From: Serratia quinivorans
GTDB taxonomy: Bacteria > Pseudomonadota > Gammaproteobacteria > Enterobacterales > Enterobacteriaceae
Direction of reading: 5' to 3'
Length of the DNA: 64,000 nt
Assembly (NCBI GenBank): GCA_900457075.1
Contig: UGYN01000002.1
Location: 248,001-312,000, forward strand
Shown: positions 41,661 to 51,582 of the stretch, one piece after another
Position numbering within the stretch: position 1 is the stretch's first letter
How the letters are laid out: each line of letters opens with the position of its first letter
Notes under the pieces: generated by a model
What the model was told of the DNA's origin: nothing
The model's input: the letters and a program-made list of their open reading frames with translations, nothing else
The model's database searches: none
Position numbers and translations under genes: made by a program

Positions 41661-42375
41661 TCTGCCCCTCCCGGTGCGGTATGAGCAGAATGACGGCATT
41701 GCCGTGATTACCCTGAACCGGCCGGAAAAAAAGAACGCCATCAATCTGGCGATGGCGCAACTGATCCAGGGCTATCTGCAACGGGCCGAACAGGATGATG
41801 CCGTTCGGGTGATCGTGCTGACCGGCTTGCCGCAAGTGTTTTCCGCCGGAATGGACGTCCGGGCCTTCCAGCAAGGAGAGCTGCCGGTGGTCGAACCGGA
41901 AGGATTTGGCGGTCTGGTGCATGCCCAGCTCACCAAGGTGATTATTGCCGCAGTAGATGGCATCGCCTTCGGCGGCGGTTTCGAGATAGCGCTGGCCTGC
42001 GACCTGATCGTCGCCAGCCACAGCGCACAGTTCAGTTTCCCGGAAACCGGGCTGGGATTGATTGCTGCGCAAGGGGGCTGTTCACGGCTGCCGGCGCGCA
42101 TCTCACCCTATATCGCTCTCGAGTGGTTACTGACCGGCCGAATCATCAGCGCGCTGGAAGCCTGGCAACAGGGAGCCATTTCCCGCATCAGTGAGGGTAG
42201 CGCACACGAGGAGGCACTGACTCTCGCCCGGCAGATTGCACAAAAAAATCCGCTGGCGAGTCAGGCGGTGAAGGCCATCGTCCGCCAAGGTTTGAACCGG
42301 CATGAAGCCGCTTCCTTTGACTATCAGCAAGGCTGGGTGGAGAGGGTGCGCCAGGCCGCGGCCAAATCCTTTTAA
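41653..42375 (+). CDS. Enoyl-CoA hydratase/isomerase family protein
   Basis: 240 residues, crotonase fold with oxyanion-hole segments (VFSAGMDVRAFQ, DGIAFGGGFEIALACDLIVAS). The Glu of GLGLIAAQGG is at the position of a catalytic residue in part of the family, but the usual pair of hydratase glutamates is not complete, so another crotonase reaction is possible. Overlaps the exporter gene by 8 nt; last gene of the operon. Confidence 0.8.
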   Translation: MSDLPLPVRYEQNDGIAVITLNRPEKKNAINLAMAQLIQGYLQRAEQDDAVRVIVLTGLPQVFSAGMDVRAFQQGELPVVEPEGFGGLVHAQLTKVIIAAVDGIAFGGGFEIALACDLIVASHSAQFSFPETGLGLIAAQGGCSRLPARISPYIALEWLLTGRIISALEAWQQGAISRISEGSAHEEALTLARQIAQKNPLASQAVKAIVRQGLNRHEAASFDYQQGWVERVRQAAAKSF

Positions 42376-42451
42376 GAACATTCTTAGTGAATGGCAATCA
42401 TTCGCAGTCTAATTTTTAATCACTACAAGACAGTGTTTGAGAAGCCATTAA

Positions 42452-42475
42452 CCCCGCTCTGCGGGGCTTTTTTTT
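42452..42475 (+). terminator. Intrinsic terminator of the 36.5-42.4 kb operon
   Basis: CCCCGC-TCT-GCGGGG followed by eight T, about 80 nt after the last stop codon. Confidence 0.9.
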
Positions 42476-42480
42476 GCTGA

Positions 42481-42780
42481 TTAGGATTTTACGGCGGAAA
42501 AAGGCTGCATAAACAGGAAGGTACAGGGTTTACTCTGGTGCTGATTGATCAAGGGCACCAAACGCCTGAAGTGTTCCGTTTGGCAATGGGCGTCCAGCGC
42601 GGCGCGATCGGGCCACTCCTCGACAAAAATAAAATGCCCCGCATCCTGATGATCAATAAACAGTTCATAGGAGAGACAAAGTGGCTCCTGCCGGGTTTTC
42701 TCCACCAGTTCCTGATACAGCGGCATCACCGTTTCAACACAATCGAGCTTGATAAAATCTTCAGCAATCACTTTTAACAT
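42481..42780 (-). CDS. Putative antibiotic biosynthesis/quinol monooxygenase (ABM domain)
   Basis: 99 residues from ATG 42780, AAGG 5 nt upstream. ABM-domain pattern (IAEDFIKLDCVETVMPLYQELVEKTRQEPLCLSYELFIDHQDAGHFIFVEEWPDRAALDAHC) as in YgiN/LsrG. Such dimeric ferredoxin-like proteins act on quinones or on signal molecules. It converges on the operon before it. Confidence 0.8.
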   Translation of the reverse strand: MLKVIAEDFIKLDCVETVMPLYQELVEKTRQEPLCLSYELFIDHQDAGHFIFVEEWPDRAALDAHCQTEHFRRLVPLINQHQSKPCTFLFMQPFSAVKS

Positions 42781-42936
42781 TGTTACCTTCCTTGTTTTTA
42801 TCTCAGACGCATCACCATGGGTAACCACCCAATCTCATCAGGATGAACCTATTCAGTTAACAAAACCTAATTGACCATTTATTGAAGTTACGAATGGGAC
42901 ACTGGTCACCAGAGAATACATTTTCACAGGTGGCCG

Positions 42937-43432
42937 ATGGAACAACTCACACAAATTATCGCCAAATACAGCCCGGAACCTGAATTCCTGTTGTTGATTA
43001 TCTTTTTATTTTCGCTGGGAAAGTCAGTGATTTTTTATTTCTTCGCTGCTGCCACCGGCTTCGGTCACGCTGATGCTGGGTATCGTCGCCGGTAAAAGCA
43101 TGCTCCCCGACGTCCATGTCTGGGCGGCGATTACCCTGGGCGCCCTGCTCGGTTCCGTTTTGTCCTTCCATTGTGGCTCGCTGTTCTGCCAACGCGAACC
43201 CGGAAAGTGGCTGCCGACCCGATACCGGCAGGCACTGCTCAAAACAAAATCTGCATTGCAGCATAAAGGGTGGGTGCTGTTGTTTATGTCGCGCTTTTTG
43301 GCGGTAATGCGCTACACCGTACCGCTGGTCGCCGGCATCATTGCTCTGCCGCTCAGGCAGGTTTATTGCGCCAGCGCGCTGTCCGCCGGAATTTGGGCGG
43401 TGGGGTTGATGTTGGTTAGCCGGGTGTTTTGA
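42937..43432 (+). pseudogene. DedA-family membrane protein, frameshifted
   Basis: The N-terminal part (MEQLTQIIAKYSPEPEFLL) is open from ATG 42937, and the rest (LGIVAGKSMLPDVHVWAAI to GLMLVSRVF) continues in the next frame. A single extra T in the T6 run at 43031-43036 explains the shift; removing it restores one frame reading SLLPPASVTLMLGIVAGK. The restored protein (~165 residues) has the DedA layout of membrane segments with the motif FMSRFLAVMRYTVPLVAG. Either a broken gene, a phase-variable run, or a sequencing error. Confidence 0.7.
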
Positions 43433-44122
43433 ACCGCCTGGCCTCTGGCTTTCGAACTCCGGGTAGCCCGCGCGCCTATAGCAGCTCTGAAGAAGCAACG
43501 GGATCCCATTATCAATTTTGCAGGGAATCGGCTCTTGGTCATCGCGATAAATGGAGTAGTAATAGGCCCAGCCTGCGTCAGATCACTTAACTGAATATTC
43601 ACGCCGGAAGGATGCCATTTTTGTGGGACGAGTCTCAATTAAGTATTATTCTTAAAAAACGCTGAAGAAAAAAAACCGCTAACAAATTGATTTGGTTGAT
43701 AAGTAATACGCAAGCCAGCCTTGTAATCAATTGATTACCCCCCCAGAGCACTTCCCGCCGAGCTTACGACCTTACTCGTCGACCTCTTCACTGCTACCCC
43801 CGAATGTCAAACGCTTACACCCATTAGTTTTTTCTCATGCGATGTTTTTAACCCTCTGTTTTATCAACAAGATAAGTCGCATCAGGGCTGTTAATCTGGC
43901 CAGACCCAGAGTAATCTTCCGCCCCCGAGACGTCCGATTTGCCTCCGCAGTGTAAAGAACAATCGACTTTTATCCCTCGCATAAATGTTGTAAACATGTT
44001 GCACAAAGGTGGCGTTATTGCACTACCTTACTAAATCTGGCCACAACCAGATAATCGTATAAAAAAGAGCCACTTCAGAGCTCACTATTTCACTCATGAC
44101 AGGTAAAACAGGACATCATCAG
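43433..44122. other. Intergenic region upstream of cycA
   Basis: About 690 bp with no supported gene; short frames here lack ribosome binding sites. The right half (43950-44100) probably carries the cycA promoter. Confidence 0.4.
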
Positions 44123-45523
44123 ATGGTAGATCACTCTAAAATAGCCGCAGAGGCCGCGCCAGAATCAGAAGATCATCTACGCCGAAACCTAACTAACCGA
44201 CATATTCAACTGATCGCCATCGGCGGTGCCATAGGTACGGGTCTGTTTATGGGTTCCGGCAAAACCATCAGCCTGGCCGGGCCTTCGATCATCTTCGTGT
44301 ACATGATTATCGGCTTTATGCTGTTCTTCGTGATGCGCGCCATGGGCGAGCTGCTGCTCTCCAATCTGGAATATAAATCCTTCAGCGATTTCGCCGCCGA
44401 TCTGCTCGGCCCCTGGGCCGGCTTCTTTACCGGCTGGACCTACTGGTTCTGCTGGGTGGTCACCGGTATTGCCGACGTGGTGGCGATCACCGCCTACGCA
44501 CAGTTCTGGTTCCCCGGACTGTCACAGTGGATCGCTTCGTTGCTGTGCATATTGCTGTTGCTGGGCCTGAACCTGGCGACGGTGAAGATGTTTGGTGAGA
44601 TGGAATTCTGGTTCGCGATGATCAAAATCGTCGCCATTGTCGGGCTGATCATCGCCGGGCTGGTGATGATCGCCATGCAGTTCCAGTCACCAACCGGCAC
44701 CGTCGCGTCGTTCTCACACCTGTGGAATGACGGCGGTATGTTCCCGAAAGGCATCAGCGGCTTCTTCGCCGGCTTCCAGATTGCGGTGTTCGCCTTTGTC
44801 GGCATTGAGCTGGTGGGCACCACCGCGGCTGAAACCAAAGACCCGGAAAAAGTGCTGCCGCGCGCGATTAACTCGATTCCTATCCGCATCATCATGTTCT
44901 ACGTGTTCGCCCTGATCGTGATTATGTCGGTCACACCATGGAGTTCCGTGGTCGCCGACAAAAGCCCGTTCGTAGAACTGTTTGTGCTGATTGGCCTGCC
45001 TGCGGCGGCCAGCGTGATCAACTTTGTGGTGCTGACCTCCGCCGCCTCTTCCGCCAACAGTGGCGTGTTCTCTACCAGCCGTATGCTGTTCGGTCTGGCG
45101 CAGGAAGGCGATGCACCCAAGTCGTTCGCCCACCTGTCCAAGCGGGCAGTACCGGCGAATGGCCTGACCTTCTCCTGTATCTGCCTGCTGGGTGGCGTGG
45201 TACTGATTTACCTGATCCCGAACGTGATGACGGTCTTCACGCTGGTGACCACCGTCTCGGCGATCCTGTTTATGTTTGTCTGGACCATCATCCTGTGCTC
45301 GTATCTGGTTTACCGTAAGCAACGCCCGGCGCTGCACCAGAAATCAATCTACAAGATGCCGGCCGGCAAACTGATGTGCTGGGTCTGTATGGCGTTCTTC
45401 GCCTTTGTGTTGGTGTTGCTGACGCTACGCGAAGACACCCGTCAGGCGCTGATCGTCACGCCGCTGTGGTTTGTGGTGCTCGGTCTGTCTTACGTGTTCC
45501 TGCGCAAAAAGAAAACCGCTTAA
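44123..45523 (+). CDS. cycA: D-serine/D-alanine/glycine:H+ symporter
   Basis: 466 residues from ATG 44123, the start used by E. coli CycA (MVD); an ATG nine codons earlier is an alternative. APC family with 12 membrane segments; long identical stretches to E. coli CycA (RRNLTNRHIQLIAIGGAIGT, WTYWFCWVVTG-ADVVAIT). Confidence 0.95.
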   Translation: MVDHSKIAAEAAPESEDHLRRNLTNRHIQLIAIGGAIGTGLFMGSGKTISLAGPSIIFVYMIIGFMLFFVMRAMGELLLSNLEYKSFSDFAADLLGPWAGFFTGWTYWFCWVVTGIADVVAITAYAQFWFPGLSQWIASLLCILLLLGLNLATVKMFGEMEFWFAMIKIVAIVGLIIAGLVMIAMQFQSPTGTVASFSHLWNDGGMFPKGISGFFAGFQIAVFAFVGIELVGTTAAETKDPEKVLPRAINSIPIRIIMFYVFALIVIMSVTPWSSVVADKSPFVELFVLIGLPAAASVINFVVLTSAASSANSGVFSTSRMLFGLAQEGDAPKSFAHLSKRAVPANGLTFSCICLLGGVVLIYLIPNVMTVFTLVTTVSAILFMFVWTIILCSYLVYRKQRPALHQKSIYKMPAGKLMCWVCMAFFAFVLVLLTLREDTRQALIVTPLWFVVLGLSYVFLRKKKTA

Positions 45524-45531
45524 CATTCCCC

Positions 45532-45553
45532 GGGGGATAGTTCGCTATCCCCC
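45532..45553. terminator. Hairpin between cycA and rutR
   Basis: GGGGGATAG-TTCG-CTATCCCCC, a 9-bp stem with a stable TTCG loop between convergent genes. No long T tract. Confidence 0.7.
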
Positions 45554-45566
45554 TGCTCTCATCCGC

Positions 45567-46205
45567 CTAGCGCGGCCGAATACCCTCGATAATCACCCGC
45601 TGCACGTTCTCCACCGTCTGCTGAAAAAACGCCTCATCGTCCAGGGTCTTGCCGGTCACGGCCTCCACCTGCACCCAAAAATCTGCGTAGTGCTGAGTGG
45701 TCGCCCACAGCATGAAGATCAGATGGTGCGGCTCTACCGCCGCGATATGGCCTGCGGCGATCCAGCGCTCAATCATCGCGGACTTCTCGTCCACCAGCGC
45801 CTTCAACCCGCCCTGCAGCTCTTGTTTCAGCAACGGCGCCCCCTGGATCATCTCCAGACAAAACAGCCGTGAGGCCTGCGGATGCTGGCGAGATACCTCA
45901 AGCTTCAGGCGGATATATTCGCGAATCGCCTGCAGGGGCTCCTGATCGGCGCGCAGCGCCTTCAATGGCGCCAGCCAGACGTCGAGAATATCTTTCAGCA
46001 CCGCCAGATACAGGGCTTCTTTGGAGGGGAAGTAATACAGCAGATTGGTTTTGGACACGTCGGCACGTTCTGCCACCTGGTCCAGACTAGTGCCATGAAT
46101 ACCGTACAGCGAAAAAAACTCCAGTGCCGCATTCAGGATTGCGCCACGTTTTGCGGCTACCGCACGCGAGCGGCGCGTAGGGGGTTTAACGGCTTGTGGC
46201 TTCAC
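45567..46205 (-). CDS. rutR: TetR-family repressor RutR
   Basis: 212 residues from GTG 46205 (AAGGAG 5 nt upstream), the same length as E. coli RutR and close along its length (RSRAVAAKR, GVSKTNLLYYFPSKEALY equivalent, QHYADFWVQVEAVTG, IIEGIRPR). It binds uracil and represses the rut operon. Divergent from rutA. Confidence 0.95.
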   Translation of the reverse strand: MKPQAVKPPTRRSRAVAAKRGAILNAALEFFSLYGIHGTSLDQVAERADVSKTNLLYYFPSKEALYLAVLKDILDVWLAPLKALRADQEPLQAIREYIRLKLEVSRQHPQASRLFCLEMIQGAPLLKQELQGGLKALVDEKSAMIERWIAAGHIAAVEPHHLIFMLWATTQHYADFWVQVEAVTGKTLDDEAFFQQTVENVQRVIIEGIRPR

Positions 46206-46341
46206 TACGGCTCCTTGGCACAGCCAGATTTTGGCCAGCATAACAAAGCCATTGGGTGAAACCCACGCTTTTACCTACCCCTTCCGAGTGATTTTCTGCA
46301 CCTTTAATGAGCAGTTACGCCTGTTTTTTGTGCATGCCGTT

Positions 46342-46357
46342 TTGACCAAATGGTCTG
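46342..46357 (+). promoter_or_regulatory. RutR operator
   Basis: TTGACCAAATGGTCTG matches the known RutR site TTGACCA-NN-TGGTCAA except for the last two bases. It lies between rutR and rutA. Confidence 0.85.
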
Positions 46358-46430
46358 TTTTAGACCACTCGCTCAACATGAAAATCACGAAATAAAAACA
46401 ATCCATTGATAAATAAACCATTTTAAAAAC

Positions 46431-46446
46431 TGGCATCGCCTTTGCA
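46431..46446 (+). promoter_or_regulatory. Sigma-54 promoter of the rut operon
   Basis: TGGCATCGCCTTTGCA has the -24 GG and -12 GC elements at the correct spacing. In E. coli the rut operon is transcribed by sigma-54 under NtrC, so nitrogen-limitation control is expected here. Confidence 0.85.
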
Positions 46447-46526
46447 AAAGCCTCCGTATCCAGCGCCGCCCACAGAAAGCATTCAGGCGACGCATGATCC
46501 GTTCCACTAGCAACCGAGGTGTTCAA

Positions 46527-47627
46527 ATGAAAATTGGCGTATTTATCCCGATCGGCAACAACGGCTGGCTGATTTCCAGCAATGCCCCGCAGTACCAACC
46601 GACGTTTGAACTCAATAAAACCATCGTGCAGAAGGCCGAGCACTACAACTTCGATTTTGCCCTGTCGATGATCAAACTGCGCGGTTTCGGTGGCAAAACC
46701 GAATTTTGGGATCACAACCTGGAGTCCTTCACCCTGATGGCCGGGCTGGCCGCCGTTACCTCACGCATCAAGATCTACGCCACTGCCGCCACTCTGACCA
46801 TGCCACCGGCGATCGTCGCCCGCATGGCCTCCACCATTGACTCGATTTCCAACGGTCGCTTTGGCCTGAACGTAGTGACGGGCTGGCAGAAGCCGGAATA
46901 CGAGCAGATGGGCATGTGGCCGGGCGACGATTACTTCGGTCGCCGCTACGACTATCTGGCGGAGTACGTCAATGTGCTGCGCGATCTGTGGGGTACCGGT
47001 AAATCCGATTTCAAAGGTGAGTTTTTCCAGATGGACGACTGTCGCGTCAGCCCACAGCCACAGGCGGACATCAAGGTGATCTGCGCCGGACAAAGCGACG
47101 CGGGCATGGCCTTCTCGGCCAAATATGCTGATTACAACTTCTGCTTTGGCAAGGGGGTCAACACGCCGACCGCCTTTGCACCAACCGCAGCACGCTTAAA
47201 AATTGCGGCGGATAGCGAAGGCCGCAGCGTGGCCTGCTACGTGCTGTTTATGATTATTGCCGATGAAACCGACGAGGCCGCCCGCGCCAAGTGGGAAAGC
47301 TATAAAGCAGGGGCCGATACCGAAGCCCTGGCCTGGCTGACCGAGCAAAGCGGCAAGGACACTAAATCCGGTGCCGACACCAACGTACGCCAGATGGCGG
47401 ACCCCACCTCCGCCGTCAATATCAATATGGGCACGCTGGTCGGTTCCTACGCCAACGTGGCGCGCATGATGGATGAAATCGCCACCGTCCCCGGCACCGA
47501 AGGTGTGCTGCTGACCTTCGATGACTTCGTCACCGGGGTGGAAAACTTTGGCGAGCGCATCCAGCCGCTGATGAAAAGCCGCGCCGACGTTTGCCCACAG
47601 ACTGCTGCAAGCCGCGAGGTGGCATAA
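46527..47627 (+). CDS. rutA: Pyrimidine monooxygenase RutA
   Basis: 366 residues from ATG 46527. Luciferase-like flavin monooxygenase that opens the uracil ring ([33 protein letters not shown]). First gene of rutABCDFG. Confidence 0.96.
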   Translation: MKIGVFIPIGNNGWLISSNAPQYQPTFELNKTIVQKAEHYNFDFALSMIKLRGFGGKTEFWDHNLESFTLMAGLAAVTSRIKIYATAATLTMPPAIVARMASTIDSISNGRFGLNVVTGWQKPEYEQMGMWPGDDYFGRRYDYLAEYVNVLRDLWGTGKSDFKGEFFQMDDCRVSPQPQADIKVICAGQSDAGMAFSAKYADYNFCFGKGVNTPTAFAPTAARLKIAADSEGRSVACYVLFMIIADETDEAARAKWESYKAGADTEALAWLTEQSGKDTKSGADTNVRQMADPTSAVNINMGTLVGSYANVARMMDEIATVPGTEGVLLTFDDFVTGVENFGERIQPLMKSRADVCPQTAASREVA

Positions 47628-48373
47628 TGAAAATTGTTGAAAACCAACCGGTAGTACGCCGTCAGTCGCCGCAGGCCGAGGTTACGCTCACCCTGCCCGC
47701 CCGTCCGGAGGCTATCGCCTTTGCGCCGCAGGAAACCGCGCTGATCGTGGTGGATATGCAAAATGCCTACGCGTCGCAGGGCGGCTATCTGGATCTGGCC
47801 GGTTTTGACATCTCGGCCACCGCCCCGGTGATCGCCAACATCAAACGCGCTATCAGCGCTGCCCGTGCCGCAGGTATCAGGGTGATCTTTTTCCAAAATG
47901 GCTGGGACAACCAGTACGTCGAGGCCGGTGGGCAGGGTTCCCCCAACTGGCATAAATCCAACGCGCTGAAAACCATGCGTAAACGCCCGGAACTGATGGG
48001 CAAGCTGCTGGCCAGGGGCGACTGGGATTACGATCTGGTGGACGAGCTGCAACCGCAAGCCGGCGATATCGTGCTGCCGAAACCGCGCTACAGCGGCTTC
48101 TTTAACACCCAACTCGACAGCCTGCTGCGCTCGTATGGCATTCATCATCTGGTGTTTACCGGCATCGCTACCAACGTCTGTGTCGAGTCCACGCTGCGCG
48201 ACGGCTTTTTCCTCGAGTATTTCGGCATCGTGCTGGCCGACGCCACTCACCAGGCCGGGCCACAGTTTGCCCAGCAGGCGGCGCTGTACAACATTGAAAC
48301 CTTCTTTGGCTGGGTGTCGGACGTCGACAGTTTCTGTGATGTACTCGCCGCCCCGCTCAGCCAGACGGCATGA
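47627..48373 (+). CDS. rutB: Ureidoacrylate/peroxyureidoacrylate amidohydrolase RutB
   Basis: 248 residues; ATG 47627 shares a base with the rutA stop. Isochorismatase-like hydrolase with catalytic Asp (IVVDMQNAY), Lys ([10 protein letters not shown]) and Cys ([15 protein letters not shown]). Confidence 0.95.
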   Translation: MKIVENQPVVRRQSPQAEVTLTLPARPEAIAFAPQETALIVVDMQNAYASQGGYLDLAGFDISATAPVIANIKRAISAARAAGIRVIFFQNGWDNQYVEAGGQGSPNWHKSNALKTMRKRPELMGKLLARGDWDYDLVDELQPQAGDIVLPKPRYSGFFNTQLDSLLRSYGIHHLVFTGIATNVCVESTLRDGFFLEYFGIVLADATHQAGPQFAQQAALYNIETFFGWVSDVDSFCDVLAAPLSQTA

Positions 48374-48421
48374 GTGTTGCTCGCCTTTAACCAAAATTAA
48401 ATTTTCACCAGGAGCGCCACT

Positions 48422-48808
48422 ATGCCAAAAACCATTATTACCCCGCCGGGCACCGGCAAACCGCTGGCCCCTTTCGTGCCCGGCACCCTGGCCGACGGCG
48501 TGGTTTACGTCTCGGGCACGCTGGCATTCGATAAAAACAATAACGTGGTGCACGTCGGTGACGCGGCAGCGCAAACCCGTCACGTGCTGGAGACCATCAA
48601 AAGCGTGATTGAAACCGCCGGTGGCTGCATGGATGACGTGACCTTTAACTCGATATTCCTCACCGACTGGCAAAACTATGCCGCCATCAATCAGGTGTAT
48701 GCAGAGTATTTCCCCGGCGACAAACCGGCGCGCTACTGCATTCAGTGCGGATTGGTAAAGCCGGACGCCCTGATTGAAATTGCCACCGTGGCCCATATCG
48801 GCCGCTGA
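48422..48808 (+). CDS. rutC: Aminoacrylate deaminase RutC (RidA family)
   Basis: 128 residues of the RidA/YjgF family ([46 protein letters not shown]). Removes 3-aminoacrylate in the Rut pathway. Confidence 0.95.
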   Translation: MPKTIITPPGTGKPLAPFVPGTLADGVVYVSGTLAFDKNNNVVHVGDAAAQTRHVLETIKSVIETAGGCMDDVTFNSIFLTDWQNYAAINQVYAEYFPGDKPARYCIQCGLVKPDALIEIATVAHIGR

Positions 48809-48832
48809 GTCATTATCCGCTGAGGACTGAGC

Positions 48833-49636
48833 ATGTATTTTGAGATTTTGGGAAAAGACACGCCGTTGGCACCCACGCTGGTGCTGTCTGCCGGGCTGGG
48901 TGGCGCAGGTAGTTTTTGGCAACCGCAGATTAACGCGCTGGGCGAGCACTTCCGGGTAGTGGTTTACGATCACTTCGGTACCGCTCGCAGCAAAGGGAGC
49001 GTGCCGGACGGCTACAGCATGGCCGATATGGCCGATGAAGTGGCGCAGTTGCTGCGTTCACTCAACGTCGACTGCTGTTACTTCGTCGGCCATGCACTGG
49101 GCGGCATGATTGGCCTGCAATTGGCGCTCACTCATCCGCAACTGGTCGAAAAACTGGTGGTGGTCAACGGCTGGCCGACGCTGGACAGCCAGACCCGCCG
49201 CTGCTTCAAAGTACGTCAGGATCTGTTGCTCAACAGCGGCGTGGAAGCCTATGTGCGCGCCCAGCCGCTGTTCCTGTTCCCCGCCGACTGGCTGTCGCAG
49301 CACTCCGCCTTGCTGGATGAAGAGTTGCAGCACCAGACCGCACATTTTCAGGGCACCGAAAACCTGCTGCGCCGTCTGACTGCGCTGATGAATACCGATT
49401 TTCGTCCACACCTGGCGGACATTACCACGCCAACCCTGGCGCTGTGCTCCCGCGACGATTTGCTGGTGCCCTATCACTGCTCGCATCAGTTGGCGACCAG
49501 CCTGCCGAACGGCGAACTGGCCGAGATGGCCTACGGAGGGCATGCGATGAGCGTGACCGACACCGAGCACTTTAACCGCATCCTGCTGGGTTGGCTGTTG
49601 AAAACGCAAAACGCCCAAACCCGCCTGCAACCCTAG
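48833..49636 (+). CDS. rutD: Aminoacrylate hydrolase RutD
   Basis: 267 residues, alpha/beta hydrolase. The nucleophile elbow reads GHALGG, so Ala stands where Ser is usual; this is the form I recall for RutD. The oxyanion segment ([12 protein letters not shown]) and the final His (YGGHAMS) are present. GAGGACTGAGC precedes ATG 48833. Confidence 0.92.
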   Translation: MYFEILGKDTPLAPTLVLSAGLGGAGSFWQPQINALGEHFRVVVYDHFGTARSKGSVPDGYSMADMADEVAQLLRSLNVDCCYFVGHALGGMIGLQLALTHPQLVEKLVVVNGWPTLDSQTRRCFKVRQDLLLNSGVEAYVRAQPLFLFPADWLSQHSALLDEELQHQTAHFQGTENLLRRLTALMNTDFRPHLADITTPTLALCSRDDLLVPYHCSHQLATSLPNGELAEMAYGGHAMSVTDTEHFNRILLGWLLKTQNAQTRLQP

Positions 49637-49650
49637 CCCGGAGACACAAA

Positions 49651-50178
49651 ATGCAAAGCCAAACGCTGCTTGCCGATACGCCACTACAGTCGCCGTATGT
49701 AGAAAAACAGGACTTCCGCGACGCCATGGCGCGCCTGGGATCGGCAGTCAATATCATCACCACCGATGGCCCTGCCGGCCGGGCCGGTTTTACCGCTTCG
49801 GCTGTCTGCAGCGTCACCGACACGCCACCAACCTTGTTGGTGTGCCTGAACCGTTCCGCGTCGGTCTATTCGGTGTTCAAACAAAACCAGACGCTGTGCG
49901 TCAATACGCTGGCCGCGGAGCACGAGTCGTTGTCGAATCTGTTCGGCGGTAAAACCCCGATGGAGCTGCGATTCTCCGCGGCACGCTGGTCTACGCTGGC
50001 AACCGGATCCCCCATTCTGCACGGTGCGGTGGTCTCGTTCGACTGCCAAATCGGCCAGATTGTCAGCGTCGGCACCCACGACATTTTTTTCTGCCAGGCG
50101 CTGGCGCTGACGCGTAATGACGACAGCCACGGTCTGGCCTATTTCGACCGGCGCTACCACTCGCTGTTGAAACAATGA
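49651..50178 (+). CDS. rutF: Flavin reductase RutF
   Basis: 175 residues from ATG 49651, 14 nt after rutD. Flavin-reductase-like domain ([44 protein letters not shown]) that supplies FMNH2 to RutA. rutE, which lies between rutD and rutF in E. coli, is absent. Confidence 0.94.
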   Translation: MQSQTLLADTPLQSPYVEKQDFRDAMARLGSAVNIITTDGPAGRAGFTASAVCSVTDTPPTLLVCLNRSASVYSVFKQNQTLCVNTLAAEHESLSNLFGGKTPMELRFSAARWSTLATGSPILHGAVVSFDCQIGQIVSVGTHDIFFCQALALTRNDDSHGLAYFDRRYHSLLKQ

Positions 50179-50234
50179 TCGGCGCATAACCGCTCAAACA
50201 CATTCACCTGCACCCTGAAATTTTGGAGATAACG

Positions 50235-51554
50235 ATGGCGAATACCTGGTTTCCCCAATGGCGCATGAAACAAGGCAGTCTGGACGGTTCGATTGTCGCG
50301 CCCGATGAACGGCTTTCGCTGGCGCAAACGCTGGTGATGGGTTTGCAACATGCGGTGGCGATGTTTGGTGCCACGGTACTGATGCCACTGCTGATGGGCT
50401 TTGACGCCAATCTGGCCATTCTGATGTCCGGCATCGGCACGCTGCTGTTTTTCCTGGTGGTGGGCGGCCGGGTACCAAGCTACCTCGGTTCCAGCGCGGC
50501 GTTTGTCGGGCTGGTGATCGCTCTGACCGGTTACAGCGGCCAGGGCGCTAACCCGAATATTGCGCTGGCGCTCGGCGGCATTATCGCCTGTGGCCTGGTG
50601 TATCTGCTGATCGGCCTGGTGGTGATGAGCGTGGGTACCCGTTGGATCGAACGCCTGATGCCGCCGGTGGTGACCGGTGCCGTGGTGATGGCGATCGGCC
50701 TTAACCTGGCGCCTATCGCGGTGCGCAGCGTTTCAGCCTCCAACTTTGACAGTTGGATGGCGGTGACCACTATTTTGTGTATTGGCTCGGTCGCGGTATT
50801 CACCCGCGGGCTGATGCAGCGGCTGTTGATCCTGGTGGGATTGATCGCCGCCTATTTAATCTACGTGTTAGCCACCAACGGCTTTGGGCTTGGCAAGCCG
50901 GTGGATTACAGCGCACTAAGCCAGGCAGCCTGATTCGGCCTGCCACAGTTCACCACGCCGGTGTTTAACCTGCACGCCATGTTGCTGATTGCCCCGGTGG
51001 CGATCATTCTGGTGGCGGAAAATCTCGGGCATGTCAAAGCGGTGGCGGGCATGACCGGCCGCGATCTTGACCCTTATATCGGCCGCGCCTTCGTCGGCGA
51101 CGGGCTGGCGACCATGCTCTCCGGTTCGGTGGGCGGTACCGGGGTGACGACCTATGCCGAGAATATCGGCGTAATGTCAGTAACCAAAATTTACTCTACG
51201 TTGGTGTTTGTCGCGGCGGCGTTAGTAGCGATTGTGCTGGGGTTTTCACCAAAATTCGGCGCTCTGATCCACACCATTCCCGGCCCGGTTTTGGGTGGCG
51301 CCTCGGTGGTAGTGTTCGGTCTGATCGCCGTCGCCGGTGCGCGCATCTGGGTGCAAAACAAAGTAGACCTGGGCGATAACGGCAACCTGATTATGGTTGC
51401 GGTCACGCTGGTGCTGGGTGCAGGCGATTTTGCACTGACTATCGGCAACTTCACCATGGGCGGGATAGGCACGGCCACTTTCGGGGCCATTATCCTTAAT
51501 GCCCTGCTGCGCAGGCGTAAAGCGCTGCCGCTGGCAGACAGTGCCGTACGTTAA
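50235..51554 (+). pseudogene. rutG: Pyrimidine permease RutG, interrupted by an in-frame TGA
   Basis: From ATG 50235 (GGAG upstream) the uracil/xanthine permease frame runs to TGA 50931-50933 at codon 233 and then continues without shift to TAA 51554, for 439 codons in all, the family's usual length. The flanking residues are LSQAA and FGLPQF, where a Trp codon (TGG) is expected, so one base change accounts for the stop. Membrane segments and the QHAVAMFGATVLMPLLMGF and VGGTGVTTYAENIG motifs are otherwise intact. Either a recent null allele, readthrough, or sequencing error. Confidence 0.9.
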
Positions 51555-51565
51555 TAAATGACTAT

Positions 51566-51582
51566 GGCCCGCTAAACGGGCC
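51566..51582. terminator. Terminator hairpin after rutG
   Basis: GGCCCG-CTAAA-CGGGCC with a short T-rich tail between rutG and the convergent exporter gene. Confidence 0.75.

Noticed and set aside
43731..43955. 74-codon frame upstream of cycA
   Set aside because: No ribosome binding site or recognisable sequence; lies in promoter-type DNA.
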